Source: Methylomonas koyamae (GTDB lineage Bacteria > Pseudomonadota > Gammaproteobacteria > Methylococcales > Methylomonadaceae). Taken from it: a stretch of 64,000 bases of DNA. Of this stretch, positions 18,054-28,500 are shown piece by piece. Made by a program: the position numbers and the translations under genes. The notes beneath the pieces are model-generated. The model searched no databases and had not been told where the DNA came from. It saw only the letters and a program-made list of their open reading frames with translations. Each line of letters opens with the position of its first letter. Position 1 is the first letter of the stretch. Location: contig NZ_AP019777.1 of assembly GCF_019669905.1 (NCBI RefSeq), positions 2,232,001 through 2,296,000 of the forward strand, read 5' to 3'.

Positions 18054-18300
18054 CGCCTGGCAAATTCCCGAACCAGCTACCAGTTTGGTCGCGCAAATAA
18101 GTTAAAATCGGGCAGGCAGCGTTTTTAAAGCAGCTAAGGAATCGCTGATCGAATGTCCGCGTCGCGTGTAACAGTGCGACCGTGTCGATATAAGATCTTG
18201 ATTTATAAGATCCCGCGCAGGATTGCCGCGGCAGGTCTACAATCGCCAGCTTCGACCGGCGCGTCCGAAACAACCACACGCAAGAATCATCGAGATACTC

Positions 18301-20685
18301 ATGACAACACATAAATTTTTAAAAAATCTGGGCATTGTTGTTTTGACGACCGGATTGGTGGCCTGTAACGGCGCCGAGGATCGGAAAGCGAAATACATGG
18401 AAGAGGGTAAGCAGTTGTTTCAAGCGGGCGATTACGAGAAAGCCCAATTGGCCTTTAAAAACGTGCTGCAAATCGATCCGAAAGACGCCGAAAGCCGCTT
18501 CCAAATGGCCGAAGCGCTGAGCAAGCAAGGCAAAATCGAAGCGGCGTTCAAGGAATACAGTTCCGTGGTGGCCGGCAACGAAAACCATGTGATGGCGCGG
18601 GTGCGGGTTGGCCAATTGCTGCTGCTGAACCGGATGGTCGACGACGCCGAGAAAATGGCCGGCGAAGCGCTGGCGAAAGAACCCAACAACGTCGAAGCCC
18701 TGGTTTTGCTGGCCGGCGTGCAATCGGCCAAGAATAATAACGACGGCGCCATCGCTTCGGTCGAGCGGGCGTTGAAACAAAGCCCCGACGACGTGCCGGC
18801 CACGCTGATGATGGCTTCGATTCAAACAAGGCTGGATAAAGCCGACCAGGCCATCGCCATGTTGAAAGAGGCGATTGCGAAAAAAGCCGATAACGTGCCG
18901 CTGCGCAGCATGTTGGCCGGCTTGTACGCCAAAACCAAAAATGCGGCCGAAGCGGAGAATACGCTGGCCGAGATCGTCAAGATCGAACCGCAACAACTGC
19001 AGCATTACCGTAGCTTGGCGCTGTTCCAAGTCAGCACCCAGCAAGTCGACAAGGCCGAAGCTACCTTGCGCGATGCCGTGGCGAAAATGCCGGACAACGA
19101 CACCGCCAAAACTTATCTGATCGATTTTCTGCTGGAAAAACGCAGTCCGGAAGTGGCGATTGCCGAATTATTGCCGATGATCGAGCAAAAGCCGGACGCC
19201 TACGAATTGAAATTTAAGTTGGCCAATATCCATCTGGCTAAAAAAGAATTCGACAAGACCGAAGCGACCTTGAAAGAAATTGTCGACCGCGACAAGCTGG
19301 GGCCCAGTGCGATCACCGCGCGCAACAAACTGGCCGCCTTGTATGCGTTGACTAAACGCGGCGACGAAGCCAAAGGCCTGATCAAGGAAGTGTTGGAGAA
19401 CAACCCGCGCGACGCCGAAGCGTTGACGATGCGCGGCCAATTCGCATTGGCGGAAAACCGGATACCGGACGCGATTGCCGATTTCCGTGCCGTGCTGGTC
19501 GACCAGCCCAACAACACCGGCGTGTTGAAAATGCTGTCGGCGGCGCATCTGCGCAATAATGAAGACGAATTGGCGCGCGAGAATATGGAAAAAGTCGTGT
19601 CGCTGGCGCCGGCCGACGAAACCGCGCAATTGGATTTGGTCGGCTTGATGCTGAAAGGCAACAAGCCGGACCAAGCTAAACAGCAATTGGAAACCTTGCT
19701 GAAAGCCAATCCGAAAAGCCTGAAAGGCCTGGAAGCCTTGTTCAAGCTGGAAGTGACGCAAAAGCATTGGGACAAGGCCCAAGCCGCAGCCAAGCAAGTC
19801 CAGGAACTGAACGACAAGGACGCCACCGGCTTTTACATGTCGGGTTTGGCCTACCAGGCGGAAAACAAACTGGCGGAAAGCGTCGACGCTTTTCAAAAGG
19901 CGCTGGAGCGTAAACCGGATGCGGTGGAGCCTTTGACCGAGATGGTGAAAAGCTATCTGGTGCTGAAGCAATCCGACAAGGCCCTGGCCAAATTGCAACA
20001 GGTGGTCAAACAACAGCCTGACCATTTCGTGGCCTACAACCTGATCGGCGGCGCTTACCTGAACGAGCAGAAGTTCGCCGAGGCCAAAACCGCTTACCAA
20101 AAGGCGCAGTCGATCAAACCCGACTGGTACAGCCCGTACCGCAACCTGGCGCTGATCGAACTGGCGCAAAAGAACAAAGCCGGAGCGATCGATATCTATA
20201 AAAAAGGTATCGAGAAAACCGGCGGCGCAATGGAATTGGTCGACGATTTGGCCCGGTTGTACCATCGCGAAGGCCAGAACCAGGAAGTGCTGGCCCTGTA
20301 CGAAACGTCGTACAAGCAGCATCCGGATTCGGCGGTGGCGATCAACAATCTGGCCAGCTATTTGTCCGATTTTGCGGCGACGCCGGAAAATCTGGAACGG
20401 GCGGCGAAATTGGCCGAACCGCTGCTGAAAACCAACAACCCGAACATGCTGGATACCGTGGCCTGGATTGCTTACAAACAGGGCAATTTCGACAAGGCCA
20501 AGGAAATCATGGCTAAATCCATCGAGCGCGACGCGCAATCGCCGATCGCCAATTACCACATGGGTATGATCTATTACAAAATGAACGACCCGGTCAAAGC
20601 CCGCGAGCATCTGCAAAAAGCGGTGGACAAGAAAGTCGAGTTCGACGGCTTGGCCGAAGCCAAGGAAGTGCTCGGCAAGTTATAA
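18301..20685 (+). CDS. TPR-repeat lipoprotein (794 aa), PrsT-like in style
   Basis: I placed the start at the ATG at 18301, because the product then opens with a lipoprotein signal peptide and lipobox (LVAC, Cys22). Upstream codons in frame have no such logic. The rest is nearly all tetratricopeptide repeats from about 30 to 790 (for example KQLFQAGDYEKAQLAFKNVL), so it is a scaffold for protein contacts, anchored to a membrane. Size and build resemble PrsT, the TPR lipoprotein of PEP-CTERM/exosortase loci. No exosortase gene is in view, so PrsT is only a possibility. It has its own spacer and a strong terminator, so it is probably a single-gene unit. Confidence 0.85.
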   Translation: MTTHKFLKNLGIVVLTTGLVACNGAEDRKAKYMEEGKQLFQAGDYEKAQLAFKNVLQIDPKDAESRFQMAEALSKQGKIEAAFKEYSSVVAGNENHVMARVRVGQLLLLNRMVDDAEKMAGEALAKEPNNVEALVLLAGVQSAKNNNDGAIASVERALKQSPDDVPATLMMASIQTRLDKADQAIAMLKEAIAKKADNVPLRSMLAGLYAKTKNAAEAENTLAEIVKIEPQQLQHYRSLALFQVSTQQVDKAEATLRDAVAKMPDNDTAKTYLIDFLLEKRSPEVAIAELLPMIEQKPDAYELKFKLANIHLAKKEFDKTEATLKEIVDRDKLGPSAITARNKLAALYALTKRGDEAKGLIKEVLENNPRDAEALTMRGQFALAENRIPDAIADFRAVLVDQPNNTGVLKMLSAAHLRNNEDELARENMEKVVSLAPADETAQLDLVGLMLKGNKPDQAKQQLETLLKANPKSLKGLEALFKLEVTQKHWDKAQAAAKQVQELNDKDATGFYMSGLAYQAENKLAESVDAFQKALERKPDAVEPLTEMVKSYLVLKQSDKALAKLQQVVKQQPDHFVAYNLIGGAYLNEQKFAEAKTAYQKAQSIKPDWYSPYRNLALIELAQKNKAGAIDIYKKGIEKTGGAMELVDDLARLYHREGQNQEVLALYETSYKQHPDSAVAINNLASYLSDFAATPENLERAAKLAEPLLKTNNPNMLDTVAWIAYKQGNFDKAKEIMAKSIERDAQSPIANYHMGMIYYKMNDPVKAREHLQKAVDKKVEFDGLAEAKEVLGKL

Positions 20686-20710
20686 GCCAATCCGCTTGCC
20701 GCACCCCGAA

Positions 20711-20742
20711 AACGCCGTCCCGCAAGGGCCGGCGTTTTTTTT
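20711..20742 (+). terminator. Rho-independent terminator after the TPR gene
   Basis: AACGCCG (20711-20717) pairs with CGGCGTT (20730-20736), and an eight-T run overlaps and follows the 3' arm. It lies 25 bp after the stop codon. The remaining 190 bp to the facing terminator hold nothing I can support. Confidence 0.88.
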
Positions 20743-20932
20743 GGCCGCTGAATAATGGCTGTTACAGCAGGCTAGGGAACCAGCGCCAAGTAATACTGTG
20801 CGGCGAGTTGTCAGGCGAGGTGCCGCGTCAAGATAGCGCAAAACCTGCTGACGGCGTGTTGCGGCACTGGTTGAGTCGAAACAGATAAGTTGGCAGCGCT
20901 GCCAAGGCTTAGCCCAAATGGGCCGGGGGGAA

Positions 20933-20960
20933 ACAAAAGATTCCCGCAACTGCGGGAATC
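20933..20960 (-). terminator. Rho-independent terminator of the rhodanese gene
   Basis: Read on the minus strand, GATTCCCGCA pairs with TGCGGGAATC over a 2-nt loop, followed by TTTTG. It lies 30 bp past the stop of the minus-strand rhodanese gene. Confidence 0.85.
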
Positions 20961-20990
20961 GGTATGCGTATCAAAAAACGCCCGGCCGGT

Positions 20991-21791
20991 TTAATCGTCG
21001 GTGTCGCGTTTGGATTTGTGACCCGGTTTGGCTTTAACCGGGTATAGCGACAACAACGGCCGGTACAGCTTGTTTTTTTGCAGCTTGGTTTCGGTCGGTA
21101 AGCCTTGATAGAACGCCCAACCGTCGCGGTCGTCGCCGTTGACCACGCCGTCGTTATTCAAATCCAGCGCAACCAACGGTTGGGTCGGCGTCGCGCCGGT
21201 GTAAGCGTATTTCGGTTGGCCGTTATAACCTTCCCAGATGTTTCGAACATTGGTGTAGTTGCCGTATTTGGCCAATGCGTTCGCCGCTTGCACGCTGCGG
21301 TGGCCGGTCGCGCAGAGGATGTACAGCGGTTGGTCCTTGTCCGGGAAAAGCGATTCGACATAGTCGACGAAGTTTTGAATCGGCAATGTGCCGTCCTTGG
21401 CGGACTGGTCGAGCAGGAAGCCCACCTCCGGATCGACCGAAATATCGTAGCCGATGTAATCGGTTTGATCGTTGGCTTCGCTTGGGCTGCCGGTCACGTG
21501 CGGAAACGGAATGCTGTAAGCGCCCACCGGGTGGCCGGCGACGTATTCCTCGATCCGGCGCACGTCCAGTATTACCGGTTTTTTGCGGCCGTGCTCGTCG
21601 TCGTCATGGTCCCCGGCTTCTTGCTCGTTCCGACGGTCCTGGCTGACATCCAGCCAGGCGCGGGCCGAACTGATCTCCGAATGGTAAAGCACCGGGTAGC
21701 CGTAACGGTTGCCGGTATTTTCCGCGGCTGCCGCAGCCGCGTAGCAGGTGCCGAGTGCCGATAAGATGGCGATGGTTAAGCTGTGTTTCAT
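20991..21791 (-). CDS. Exported rhodanese-like protein with an EF-hand/dockerin-like loop (266 aa)
   Basis: The signal peptide ends near residue 22 (AAAAAAEN). A rhodanese domain spans about 72-195: PVILDVRRIEEY opens it and LCATGHRS carries the catalytic cysteine (Cys160), so it may be an active sulfurtransferase. A long insert lies between these parts. The C-terminal part has a calcium-loop-like DLNNDGVVNGDD (210-221), as in dockerin or EF-hand repeats, and the tail is basic. AAGGA lies 9 nt before the ATG. A sigma-54 promoter is 60 bp upstream, and the gene is divergent from a PEP-CTERM gene. Being exported and co-regulated suggests a cell-surface role. The substrate is unknown. Confidence 0.88.
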   Translation of the reverse strand: MKHSLTIAILSALGTCYAAAAAAENTGNRYGYPVLYHSEISSARAWLDVSQDRRNEQEAGDHDDDEHGRKKPVILDVRRIEEYVAGHPVGAYSIPFPHVTGSPSEANDQTDYIGYDISVDPEVGFLLDQSAKDGTLPIQNFVDYVESLFPDKDQPLYILCATGHRSVQAANALAKYGNYTNVRNIWEGYNGQPKYAYTGATPTQPLVALDLNNDGVVNGDDRDGWAFYQGLPTETKLQKNKLYRPLLSLYPVKAKPGHKSKRDTDD

Positions 21792-21851
21792 GATGGATTT
21801 TCCTTTTCGTTGAAATTTTAGCGTTGGGTGTTGTTGAGTCCCGCCACTGAA

Positions 21852-21871
21852 TTTGCAATACCAGTGCCAAG
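21852..21871 (-). promoter_or_regulatory. Sigma-54 promoter of the rhodanese gene
   Basis: The minus strand reads TTGGCACTGGTATTGCA, an almost perfect RpoN -24/-12 site (GG, 10 nt, GC). The start would fall near 21843, about 50 nt before the ATG at 21791. Confidence 0.78.
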
Positions 21872-22256
21872 CTCGGCGTCGATATTCGGAATAGGCAGAA
21901 AAATTGCTTGGCTATAAAGGTATAGCCTGCACGAATGCCGGGTTTAATCCGACCCCGGCGGGAAAAATGCGCTTTGTCAATCGGTACCGGGCTTGGTCGA
22001 TTGCTGGTTTCGCAGCAGATCGGCAACATTTGCTGTTGAGCCTTCAGCAGGTGCGGGGCAGGCTCGATGCGGCAGCGAATGTTGCCGTTATCCGGTCCGA
22101 CCTCAAAATCTGGCGTTTGTTTGAAAGCGTAAGGCCATTGTACTTAGGTACAGGTGTTTGGTTTTATTACTGAATTGTTTCAAACCTGCCGGCCGGCGAT
22201 TTTGGCCTTGCCGCCTAAATTCCCTATTAATCCCGCATATTTTTTATTTGCCGGAT

Positions 22257-22306
22257 TGCTGATTTATCAGCAGCCGATCAGCAGCGCTTGCTGAAATATC
22301 AGCAGC
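22257..22306. promoter_or_regulatory. Palindromic enhancer-like boxes for a sigma-54 activator
   Basis: TGCTGATTTATCAGCA and TGCTGAAATATCAGCA flank a half-site GATCAGCAGC. The boxes lie about 50-100 bp upstream of the sigma-54 promoter of the PEP-CTERM gene and between two divergent sigma-54 promoters. A related box stands before exbB2 (36078-36116). By comparison with PEP-CTERM loci elsewhere the activator may be PrsR-like; that gene is not in the window. The rest of 21872-22256 shows no gene. Confidence 0.65.
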
Positions 22307-22357
22307 TTTCCATCTTCGCTTTTTCCGAAAACTGTTAAGTATCACGCATTTACCGTG

Positions 22358-22374
22358 TTGGCACGCTTACTGCT
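22358..22374 (+). promoter_or_regulatory. Sigma-54 promoter of the PEP-CTERM gene
   Basis: TTGGCACGCTTACTGCT has the RpoN spacing GG-N10-GC. The 15-base core TTGGCACGCTTACTGC recurs exactly before exbB2. The predicted start is near 22385, about 90 nt before the ATG. Confidence 0.85.
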
Positions 22375-22473
22375 GGATCAGGTTGGCGAGAAATCGCGCT
22401 TTCTAAATCTTCAGCTGTACGGTTTTTGCCAATGACTGGCGGGCCTGTTTCTAATCTGACTTGAGGTAATCAC

Positions 22474-23409
22474 ATGAAGACAACGTACAAACTTGCGGCG
22501 GCGATATCGTTCGCGCTGTTTGCCGGTAACGCGGCGGCGGCGATCGACACCGGCTTCGGTTTTGCAACCGGCGACGCCAAACCAGGTTCCTTGGTGTTCA
22601 GCGCGGTGGACGATGCCACCAAACAAACCTTTATTTTGAACCTGGGCTTGGCGACCACGAGCGGCGTCAGCGGCCTGAATTATGCCGACTTTGCCGGCAA
22701 CAAGCCGGGGGCGGCCGGTTTTTCCACGGTGCTGAGCGATGCGTTGACGGCTAACGGCGGCAAGCTGGTTTGGAATCTGAGCAGCTACAGCCAATTCGGC
22801 AGCTTCATCAGCAATGTGGCCAATTTGCGCTGGTCGGTATTGGCCGGTTACGAGAAGGACAACGTCAATGTCAGCAACTATGACAAGTACGGTGTAGAGC
22901 CAGGCTTCGATGGCTTTTACTCGGATGCTTACAACACGCAATGGGGTGCTTTGGTTACCGCCCCGGGTGTCGGCTCGTTGGACCCGAACAAGATTGCCGC
23001 GCTGGAGAGCAATCCAAGTAGTTCAGGCACGACCGGCGCTTATCTGGCAGCAGTAAACGCCAAGATCGCCGCAGAAGGCGAAAATGCCGACGTAGCTTCT
23101 CTCGATCCTATCAACGGAGTTGCATTCTACGACACCAAAATTACCGGCTGGAGTGGTGATGCTGCGCCTGGTGTGCCGACTAAAACCGGTGCCGGCGAGT
23201 ATGACTTCATCTGGGCCACCAATCCGTTCGCCGACGGTAAAAACCAGTTCACCTCGTTGGGTAAATTCGTGCTGGGTACGGACAACACTTTGACCTTCAG
23301 TGCGCAAGTTGCCGCGGTCCCGGTGCCGGGCGCAGTCTGGCTGTTCGGTTCGGCGCTGGCCGGCCTGTTGGGCGTAACTCGCCGTAAAGCCGGCGGATTG
23401 GCGGTTTAA
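22474..23409 (+). CDS. PEP-CTERM (VPxPA type) sorted exoprotein (311 aa)
   Basis: Secreted protein with a signal peptide (cut near NAAAAID) and a C-terminal sorting signal. The signal comprises VPVPGAVWLFGSALAGLLG followed by a basic TRRK cluster, the VPLPA variant of PEP-CTERM. Exosortase would cleave it. The middle 260 residues are Gly/Ala/Asn/Thr-rich and I do not recognise a domain. The start has TGAGGT about 9 nt upstream. It is the first gene of a pair with the PstS-like protein, under a sigma-54 promoter. A structural role in the exopolysaccharide matrix is typical for the class but not shown. Confidence 0.88.
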   Translation: MKTTYKLAAAISFALFAGNAAAAIDTGFGFATGDAKPGSLVFSAVDDATKQTFILNLGLATTSGVSGLNYADFAGNKPGAAGFSTVLSDALTANGGKLVWNLSSYSQFGSFISNVANLRWSVLAGYEKDNVNVSNYDKYGVEPGFDGFYSDAYNTQWGALVTAPGVGSLDPNKIAALESNPSSSGTTGAYLAAVNAKIAAEGENADVASLDPINGVAFYDTKITGWSGDAAPGVPTKTGAGEYDFIWATNPFADGKNQFTSLGKFVLGTDNTLTFSAQVAAVPVPGAVWLFGSALAGLLGVTRRKAGGLAV

Positions 23410-23416
23410 GCGTTTG

Positions 23417-23440
23417 GGCGGCAAGCCCGGTCTTGCCGCC
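23417..23440 (+). repeat. Intercistronic hairpin
   Basis: GGCGGCAAG (23417-23425) and CTTGCCGCC (23432-23440) form a perfect 9-bp stem with a 6-nt loop and no T-tract. It lies just after the PEP-CTERM stop and probably sets a differential level for the downstream gene. Confidence 0.6.
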
Positions 23441-23473
23441 TGACAAGGACATCAAATTTTTGAGGATTAAGTA

Positions 23474-25186
23474 ATGACACAAGCACACACCATTAAAACG
23501 CTAGCCGCGGCTGTTTCGTTATTGGCAGTAGCGCAAAGCGCAAATGCGCTGACGCCGTGGGATAACGGTCCGGCCGAAGTCAAAATTTTTACTTCCGGCG
23601 GCGCCGCGCAAGACCGCGCCATCGAAGAAGCCATCAAATTCGGTTTGGCGGCGCCGGGCACTTTGGACGTGTTCCAGGACTTGCAAGGCACTAACAAAGG
23701 CCGCCGCTTCCAGGGCTTTTATTTTACCGGTGCCGCCAGCCTGCCGGCCGGATTGGCCGGTAAACGGATTTACGTCGAAAAACGTTCGTTGGGCGCGGCC
23801 GGTTACGGTGTAGTGCCGCTGGCCGGTAATATCGGTTTGGACCATCTGGATATTTTTCTGCCCAACAAAGGCGACGGCACCTTCGGCTCCAGTCAGTTGG
23901 GCGCCTGGCAGGCCGACGGCGCCAAATTCTGGAAAGCCGAAATCACCAATACCGGCGGCAGCTCCGGCCAATCCGCCTGGAACAACTATCTGGTGCAAAA
24001 CACATTGTCCGACGGCGGCTTTACCGGCGTCGATGCGCCGGCCTTGTTGGCGCCCGGTACCGACAATTATCCGGAAGTGGTCAAGGAGCCTAGCACCAAT
24101 GCCAATGCCGCCGGCTGGAACACCAGCCTGACGCCGGCGGCGTTGACCGCCAACAATATTGCCCGGGTACCGACCGGCGGTCTGGTCTACGGCATCGGCG
24201 TACCGCTGGACTTTTATAAGGTGTTGCAAGTCGCGCAATACAAGAGTGGTCAATTGCCGGCCGATACCCTGGCCAATATCGGTAAATACGACGACGAAAG
24301 CTACATCCCGTCTTTGAGCCGAGATTTTCTGGCCAGCCTGTTGGCCGGCAGTATCAAAAACTGGAGCGACGTCAAAATCGTCGACCGTAGCGTGGCCGGC
24401 CAACCGGTATTGCCACTGACCGACGCCTCCATCGTCGGTACGGCCGGCGTTGCATTGCCGCCTTCGACCAAGGTCGCGATCGGCCGGCGTAACCCGGGCG
24501 CGGCGATTGGTGCGGTGCCTTATGCCAAAATCCTGGGTTATCCCTATGTCGCGGGAGCCGTTAAACCTAAGGCTGCGACCGCTAATATCGCAGCAATCGA
24601 TAACGGTGCGACCGCGCCGATCGCAAAAAATCCGGGCGGCGCCAACGCCACCGATGCCTTGCTGGTCGATTGGCAGAACGGCACCAACACCAGCGGTTTC
24701 AATCCGGCTTTGAAAAAATTCTGGGGTTTTGCCGTTCACGGCGGCGACCGCAACGCCAACGTCAGCCAGCCTTGGCGCTACGTCAAAATCGACGGCGCGG
24801 CACCGACCATCGCCAACGTGGCTAACGGCAGTTACCCGTTGTGGGCGGAAGGCGAAGTCTTGATTCGGCCGGCCAGCGCGATCGGTGCCGATAAAGTCGC
24901 CGCGCTGGAAGCCTTTGCCAGCGCCTTGGCTAACGTCTCGGTATTGAAAACCGTCAACACCAATGCAGTGCTGCCGTTCGGTCAATCCGGCGTATTCGCC
25001 ACTACCAAAACCGATAGCACCGCGTCGGTATCGGTGCCGTTCGATCCGGAAAACCCGGTCGTACCACTGTCTCATTTGGTGGATGGTGGCTTTACCAGCC
25101 TGGGTGTGGCGCCGGTGGCTTTCAACAACGGCGTTGCCAACCCGGATTTCGGCGGCACCACCAATACCGTCATCGAGCTGAAGTAA
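23474..25186 (+). CDS. Secreted periplasmic-binding-protein-like (PstS-like) protein (570 aa)
   Basis: The signal peptide is cleaved near NALTPWD. Two parts recall type 2 periplasmic binding proteins of the phosphate (PstS) group. One is an early VKIFTSGGAAQDRAIEEAI strand-helix. The other is DFLASLLAGSIKNWSDVKI, like the PstS block that ends in NWSDV. It is much longer than PstS (about 350 aa), with Gly/Asn-rich insertions, and no transporter genes accompany it. It follows the PEP-CTERM gene by 64 bp and is likely co-transcribed. It may bind a ligand in the extracellular matrix rather than feed a transporter. Function is unknown; the fold is inferred from motifs. Confidence 0.7.
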   Translation: MTQAHTIKTLAAAVSLLAVAQSANALTPWDNGPAEVKIFTSGGAAQDRAIEEAIKFGLAAPGTLDVFQDLQGTNKGRRFQGFYFTGAASLPAGLAGKRIYVEKRSLGAAGYGVVPLAGNIGLDHLDIFLPNKGDGTFGSSQLGAWQADGAKFWKAEITNTGGSSGQSAWNNYLVQNTLSDGGFTGVDAPALLAPGTDNYPEVVKEPSTNANAAGWNTSLTPAALTANNIARVPTGGLVYGIGVPLDFYKVLQVAQYKSGQLPADTLANIGKYDDESYIPSLSRDFLASLLAGSIKNWSDVKIVDRSVAGQPVLPLTDASIVGTAGVALPPSTKVAIGRRNPGAAIGAVPYAKILGYPYVAGAVKPKAATANIAAIDNGATAPIAKNPGGANATDALLVDWQNGTNTSGFNPALKKFWGFAVHGGDRNANVSQPWRYVKIDGAAPTIANVANGSYPLWAEGEVLIRPASAIGADKVAALEAFASALANVSVLKTVNTNAVLPFGQSGVFATTKTDSTASVSVPFDPENPVVPLSHLVDGGFTSLGVAPVAFNNGVANPDFGGTTNTVIELK

Positions 25187-25583
25187 GCGGCAAGCTTAAC
25201 TTATGGAGCAGTAACGGCCAGGGACGGCCGACCAGCCAAGGACGATTAGGGCGAGCAGGAGCCGCCCGAAACGGATTTTTTCAGGAACGGCCGCAAGGAA
25301 ACCGGGAGGGCCGACAGGATAGGGACAGCTTATTGGGCTGCGTCGGCTTCGGCTTTTATAAGCTGGTGGCGGCGCGGCTTAATTTTTGCCGGCCACCGCC
25401 GGTTGTTCCGCCGCCGGTATCGGCTCGTGCCAGGCGGACGGCGCAAGGCCAGGGAGTCCGCACAAATCGCTTATTCGCCGGAGCGCATTGCTCCGTTACC
25501 GGATAAACGATTTTTGTGGTTTCCCGAGTTCGAATGCGGTCCGGATTTACCGGGCCGCCAGCCATTTCAGAATCCGATTAGTT
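25187..25583 (+). other. Structured leader region of tpsA2, no gene
   Basis: This 397-bp stretch holds several stems: GCGGAC/GTCCGC at about 25434-25461 and CGGAGC/GCTCCG at about 25480-25496. It may be a long leader. I compared it with the c-di-GMP riboswitch of the first adhesin and found no matching core. An open frame upstream of 25584 exists, but its product has no signal peptide logic. Confidence 0.4.
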
Positions 25584-28500
25584 ATGAAACATCAGCCCTT
25601 GTTGAGTTCCGACCTTCCCCTCAGCCAACCTAAACCCTTAGCCGCGGCGATACGCAGCCTGATCGCCGGCGGTTTGGTGTTCGGAGCCGGAGCGGCGCCG
25701 GCCGTAGCCGACTCGCCGCTACCGGTGGCGGTCAATCCCGCGGCTTTGGCGACCAGCGGCCAAGCCACCGCATCGGTGGTCGGCAATGCGATGACGATCA
25801 ACCAGGTCACCAACAAAGCGACTCTGGACTGGCAAAGCTTCAATATCGATAAAGGCTATAGCGTCGAATTCAAACAACCCAGTTCCACCTCGATTGCGCT
25901 GAACAACATCCACCAACAGGACGCCAGTAAAATTTTCGGCTCGCTGACCGCGAACGGCCAGGTCTACCTGATTAACCAAAACGGATTTTTGTTCGGCAAG
26001 GATGCCCAAGTCAACGTCAATGCGTTGGTGGCTAGCACCTTGAACATCAGTCAGGCCGATTTCGAAAACGGCATCACCAAGGTATTCGATTTAAACAAGA
26101 ACACCAATAACTTCGCCAACAGCGCGGCGGCTTTGAAGGGCAACGGCGAATTGTTTTTGAAGAACGCCAACGGCGAGTATGTCAAAGATGCGGCCGGCAA
26201 TAAGGTCAAAATCGAGATTTTCGTGCAACAGGGCGCCAGCATCAAAACCCATGGCGAAGGCGGCCGGGTGATACTGGCCGCACCCAGCATCACCAATGCC
26301 GGTACCATCGAAACGCCGGACGGCCAGACCGTGCTCGCTGCTGCGACCGATAAGGTTTACCTGCAGGAAGCCAGCGACGATCCGAACGTGCGCGGCCTGC
26401 TGGTGGAAGTCGGTACCGGCGGCGACGTCAACAACGTCGGCAAAATCATCGCCGAACGCGGCAATGCCAGCCTGATCGGTTTTGCCGTCAACCAAAAAGG
26501 TATTGCCTCGGCCACCACGTCGGTAAAATTGAACGGCTCGGTACGGCTGTTGGCGCGGGAAGGTATCCAAACCCCAAGTTCGGTCGGCGGCAAATTGCTG
26601 GGCAAATCGACCAAGCGCAACAGTGTATTGCCCGGCCAGGAACAGCTAGGCACCAGCGCTACCGTCGATCTGGCGGAAAACAGCCGGACCAGCGTCGATC
26701 TCGACGCCGACAAAACCCTGACCGCGATCGACGCCCAAGAACAGACGCCGTCTTACGTCCAGGTCAGCGCCCACAAAGTCTATCTGCGCAACGGTTCGCT
26801 GATCGAGGCCAAATCCGGCAACGTCGAGCTACAGGCGCTGGATAACTTGTCGAATCCGGCCGAAAAGGGCAGCGCCAGAATTTTTCTGGATAGCGGCGCC
26901 AAGATCGACGTATCCGGCGTCAAGAACGTGGTGCAGTCGGCCGAAAGCAATGTGGTCGAAGTGGAGTTGCGCAAAAACGAATTGCGCGATGCGCCGCTGC
27001 AACGCGACGGCGTGTTGTACGGCAAAAAAGTCAAAGTCGACATCCGCGACGCGAATCTGGTTTACGATGCGGACGGCAAATTGGTCAGCGCTGCAATTCC
27101 GGTGGCCGATATCAAAGGCGCGGTCGATCGGGTGGCGAAAAACATAGACCAGCGCAGCACCGCCGGCGGCAGCATCGACTTGAAATCCAGCGGCGATGTG
27201 GTTACCAAAGTCGGCAGCAGCTTGGACGTATCCGGCGGCTCGATAGCCTACCAAGGCGGCAATATCGTCACCACTAATCTGGCAGCCGGCAATCGGATAT
27301 TCAATATCGCCGATGCCGACCCGGACTTGGCCTACGACAATCTGTTCAATTACCAGCACTACAGTCCAGGCTACGTCGAAGGCAAAGCCGGCGGCGATTT
27401 ACAGATTAGCGCGTACGAAGCCTTACTGGAAGGCAATCTGCAAGGCAGCACCGTCACCGGCGCCTTGCAGCGCCATCCCGAACAATGGGCGGCCGGCGCC
27501 AGTTTGCTGATCGATTTGATCAACGGCAACGATTTCAGCAGACAGAACGTGACCTTCGACAGCCGGGCCGTGGTGCAGTCGTTGGGGCCGACCGACCCGA
27601 TTCCGCGCCGCAGCAGCGGCAATCCGGCGCCGGTGGCGTTGAATATCAATCCCGATACCTTGCGCAACGCCGGCTTTCGTAATTTGACCGTGCGCGCCAA
27701 CGGCGACCTGCTGCTGGCCGACGGCAACCGCCTCGATCTGCCGGCTGGCGCCAAACTGGATCTGACCGCGCGTAATTTCGAGCTGCGTGGCAGCATCGTC
27801 GCGCCGTCCGGCAGCGTCAATTTGCAGCCGGTGGTGATGGGCCAGGTCATGCAACCGTCGTCGATTACTTTGGCTGCCGGCGCTTTGATCGATGTCAGCG
27901 GTTTGTGGATTAACGACGCCTTGGATATGCAACAAGGCCGGGGGTTAAGCCCGATTGCCATCGATGCCGGCAGCGTCAGTTTACGCAGCGAGCAGCGCGA
28001 CTTGGTCTTGGAGGCCGGCAGCCGCATCGTCGCCGACGGCGGCGCCTGGCGCAAGGCCAATAGCCATGTCCAAGCCGGCCAAGCCGGCAGCATCGATTTG
28101 CGGGCGCAAACCCATTTGGCCGGCGTGACGCCGGCCAGTCTGGTCCTGAACGGTTCGTTGCAAGCCTGGGGTTTGGCGCAGGGCGGTAAACTGCACCTGG
28201 AAAGCAACGAAGTCGTGATCGGTTCCGCCAGCGACCTGCCGCCACGCGCCGGCACGGCAAAACCTCTGCTGCTGGCGTCGGGCTTTTTTCAGCAGGGCGG
28301 CTTTGCCGATTTCGACATCGTGGCCAACCGCTACGGTCTGAAACTGGCCGATCACGTGCAGATCGATTTGCAGCCGCGCAATCGGCAACTGCTGGCCTCG
28401 TCCGGGGCCGCTGCGTCGGGCAGCAAGTTGGTCGATGTCAGCCGCGAATTCAGTCTGCCCGAATACTTACGCCAGCCGGTCAGTCTTAACCTGTCCTACG

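Noticed and set aside
20680..20949. 89-residue frame on the minus strand after the TPR gene
   Set aside because: It spans two terminators facing each other and has no ribosome site or family likeness.
25187..25583. A c-di-GMP riboswitch before tpsA2
   Set aside because: Stems are present and a GGACGGCGCAAGGCC stretch is vaguely similar, but the GNRA hairpin, the GACGNAAAGCC core and the AGCCGGGTTGCC tail are absent.
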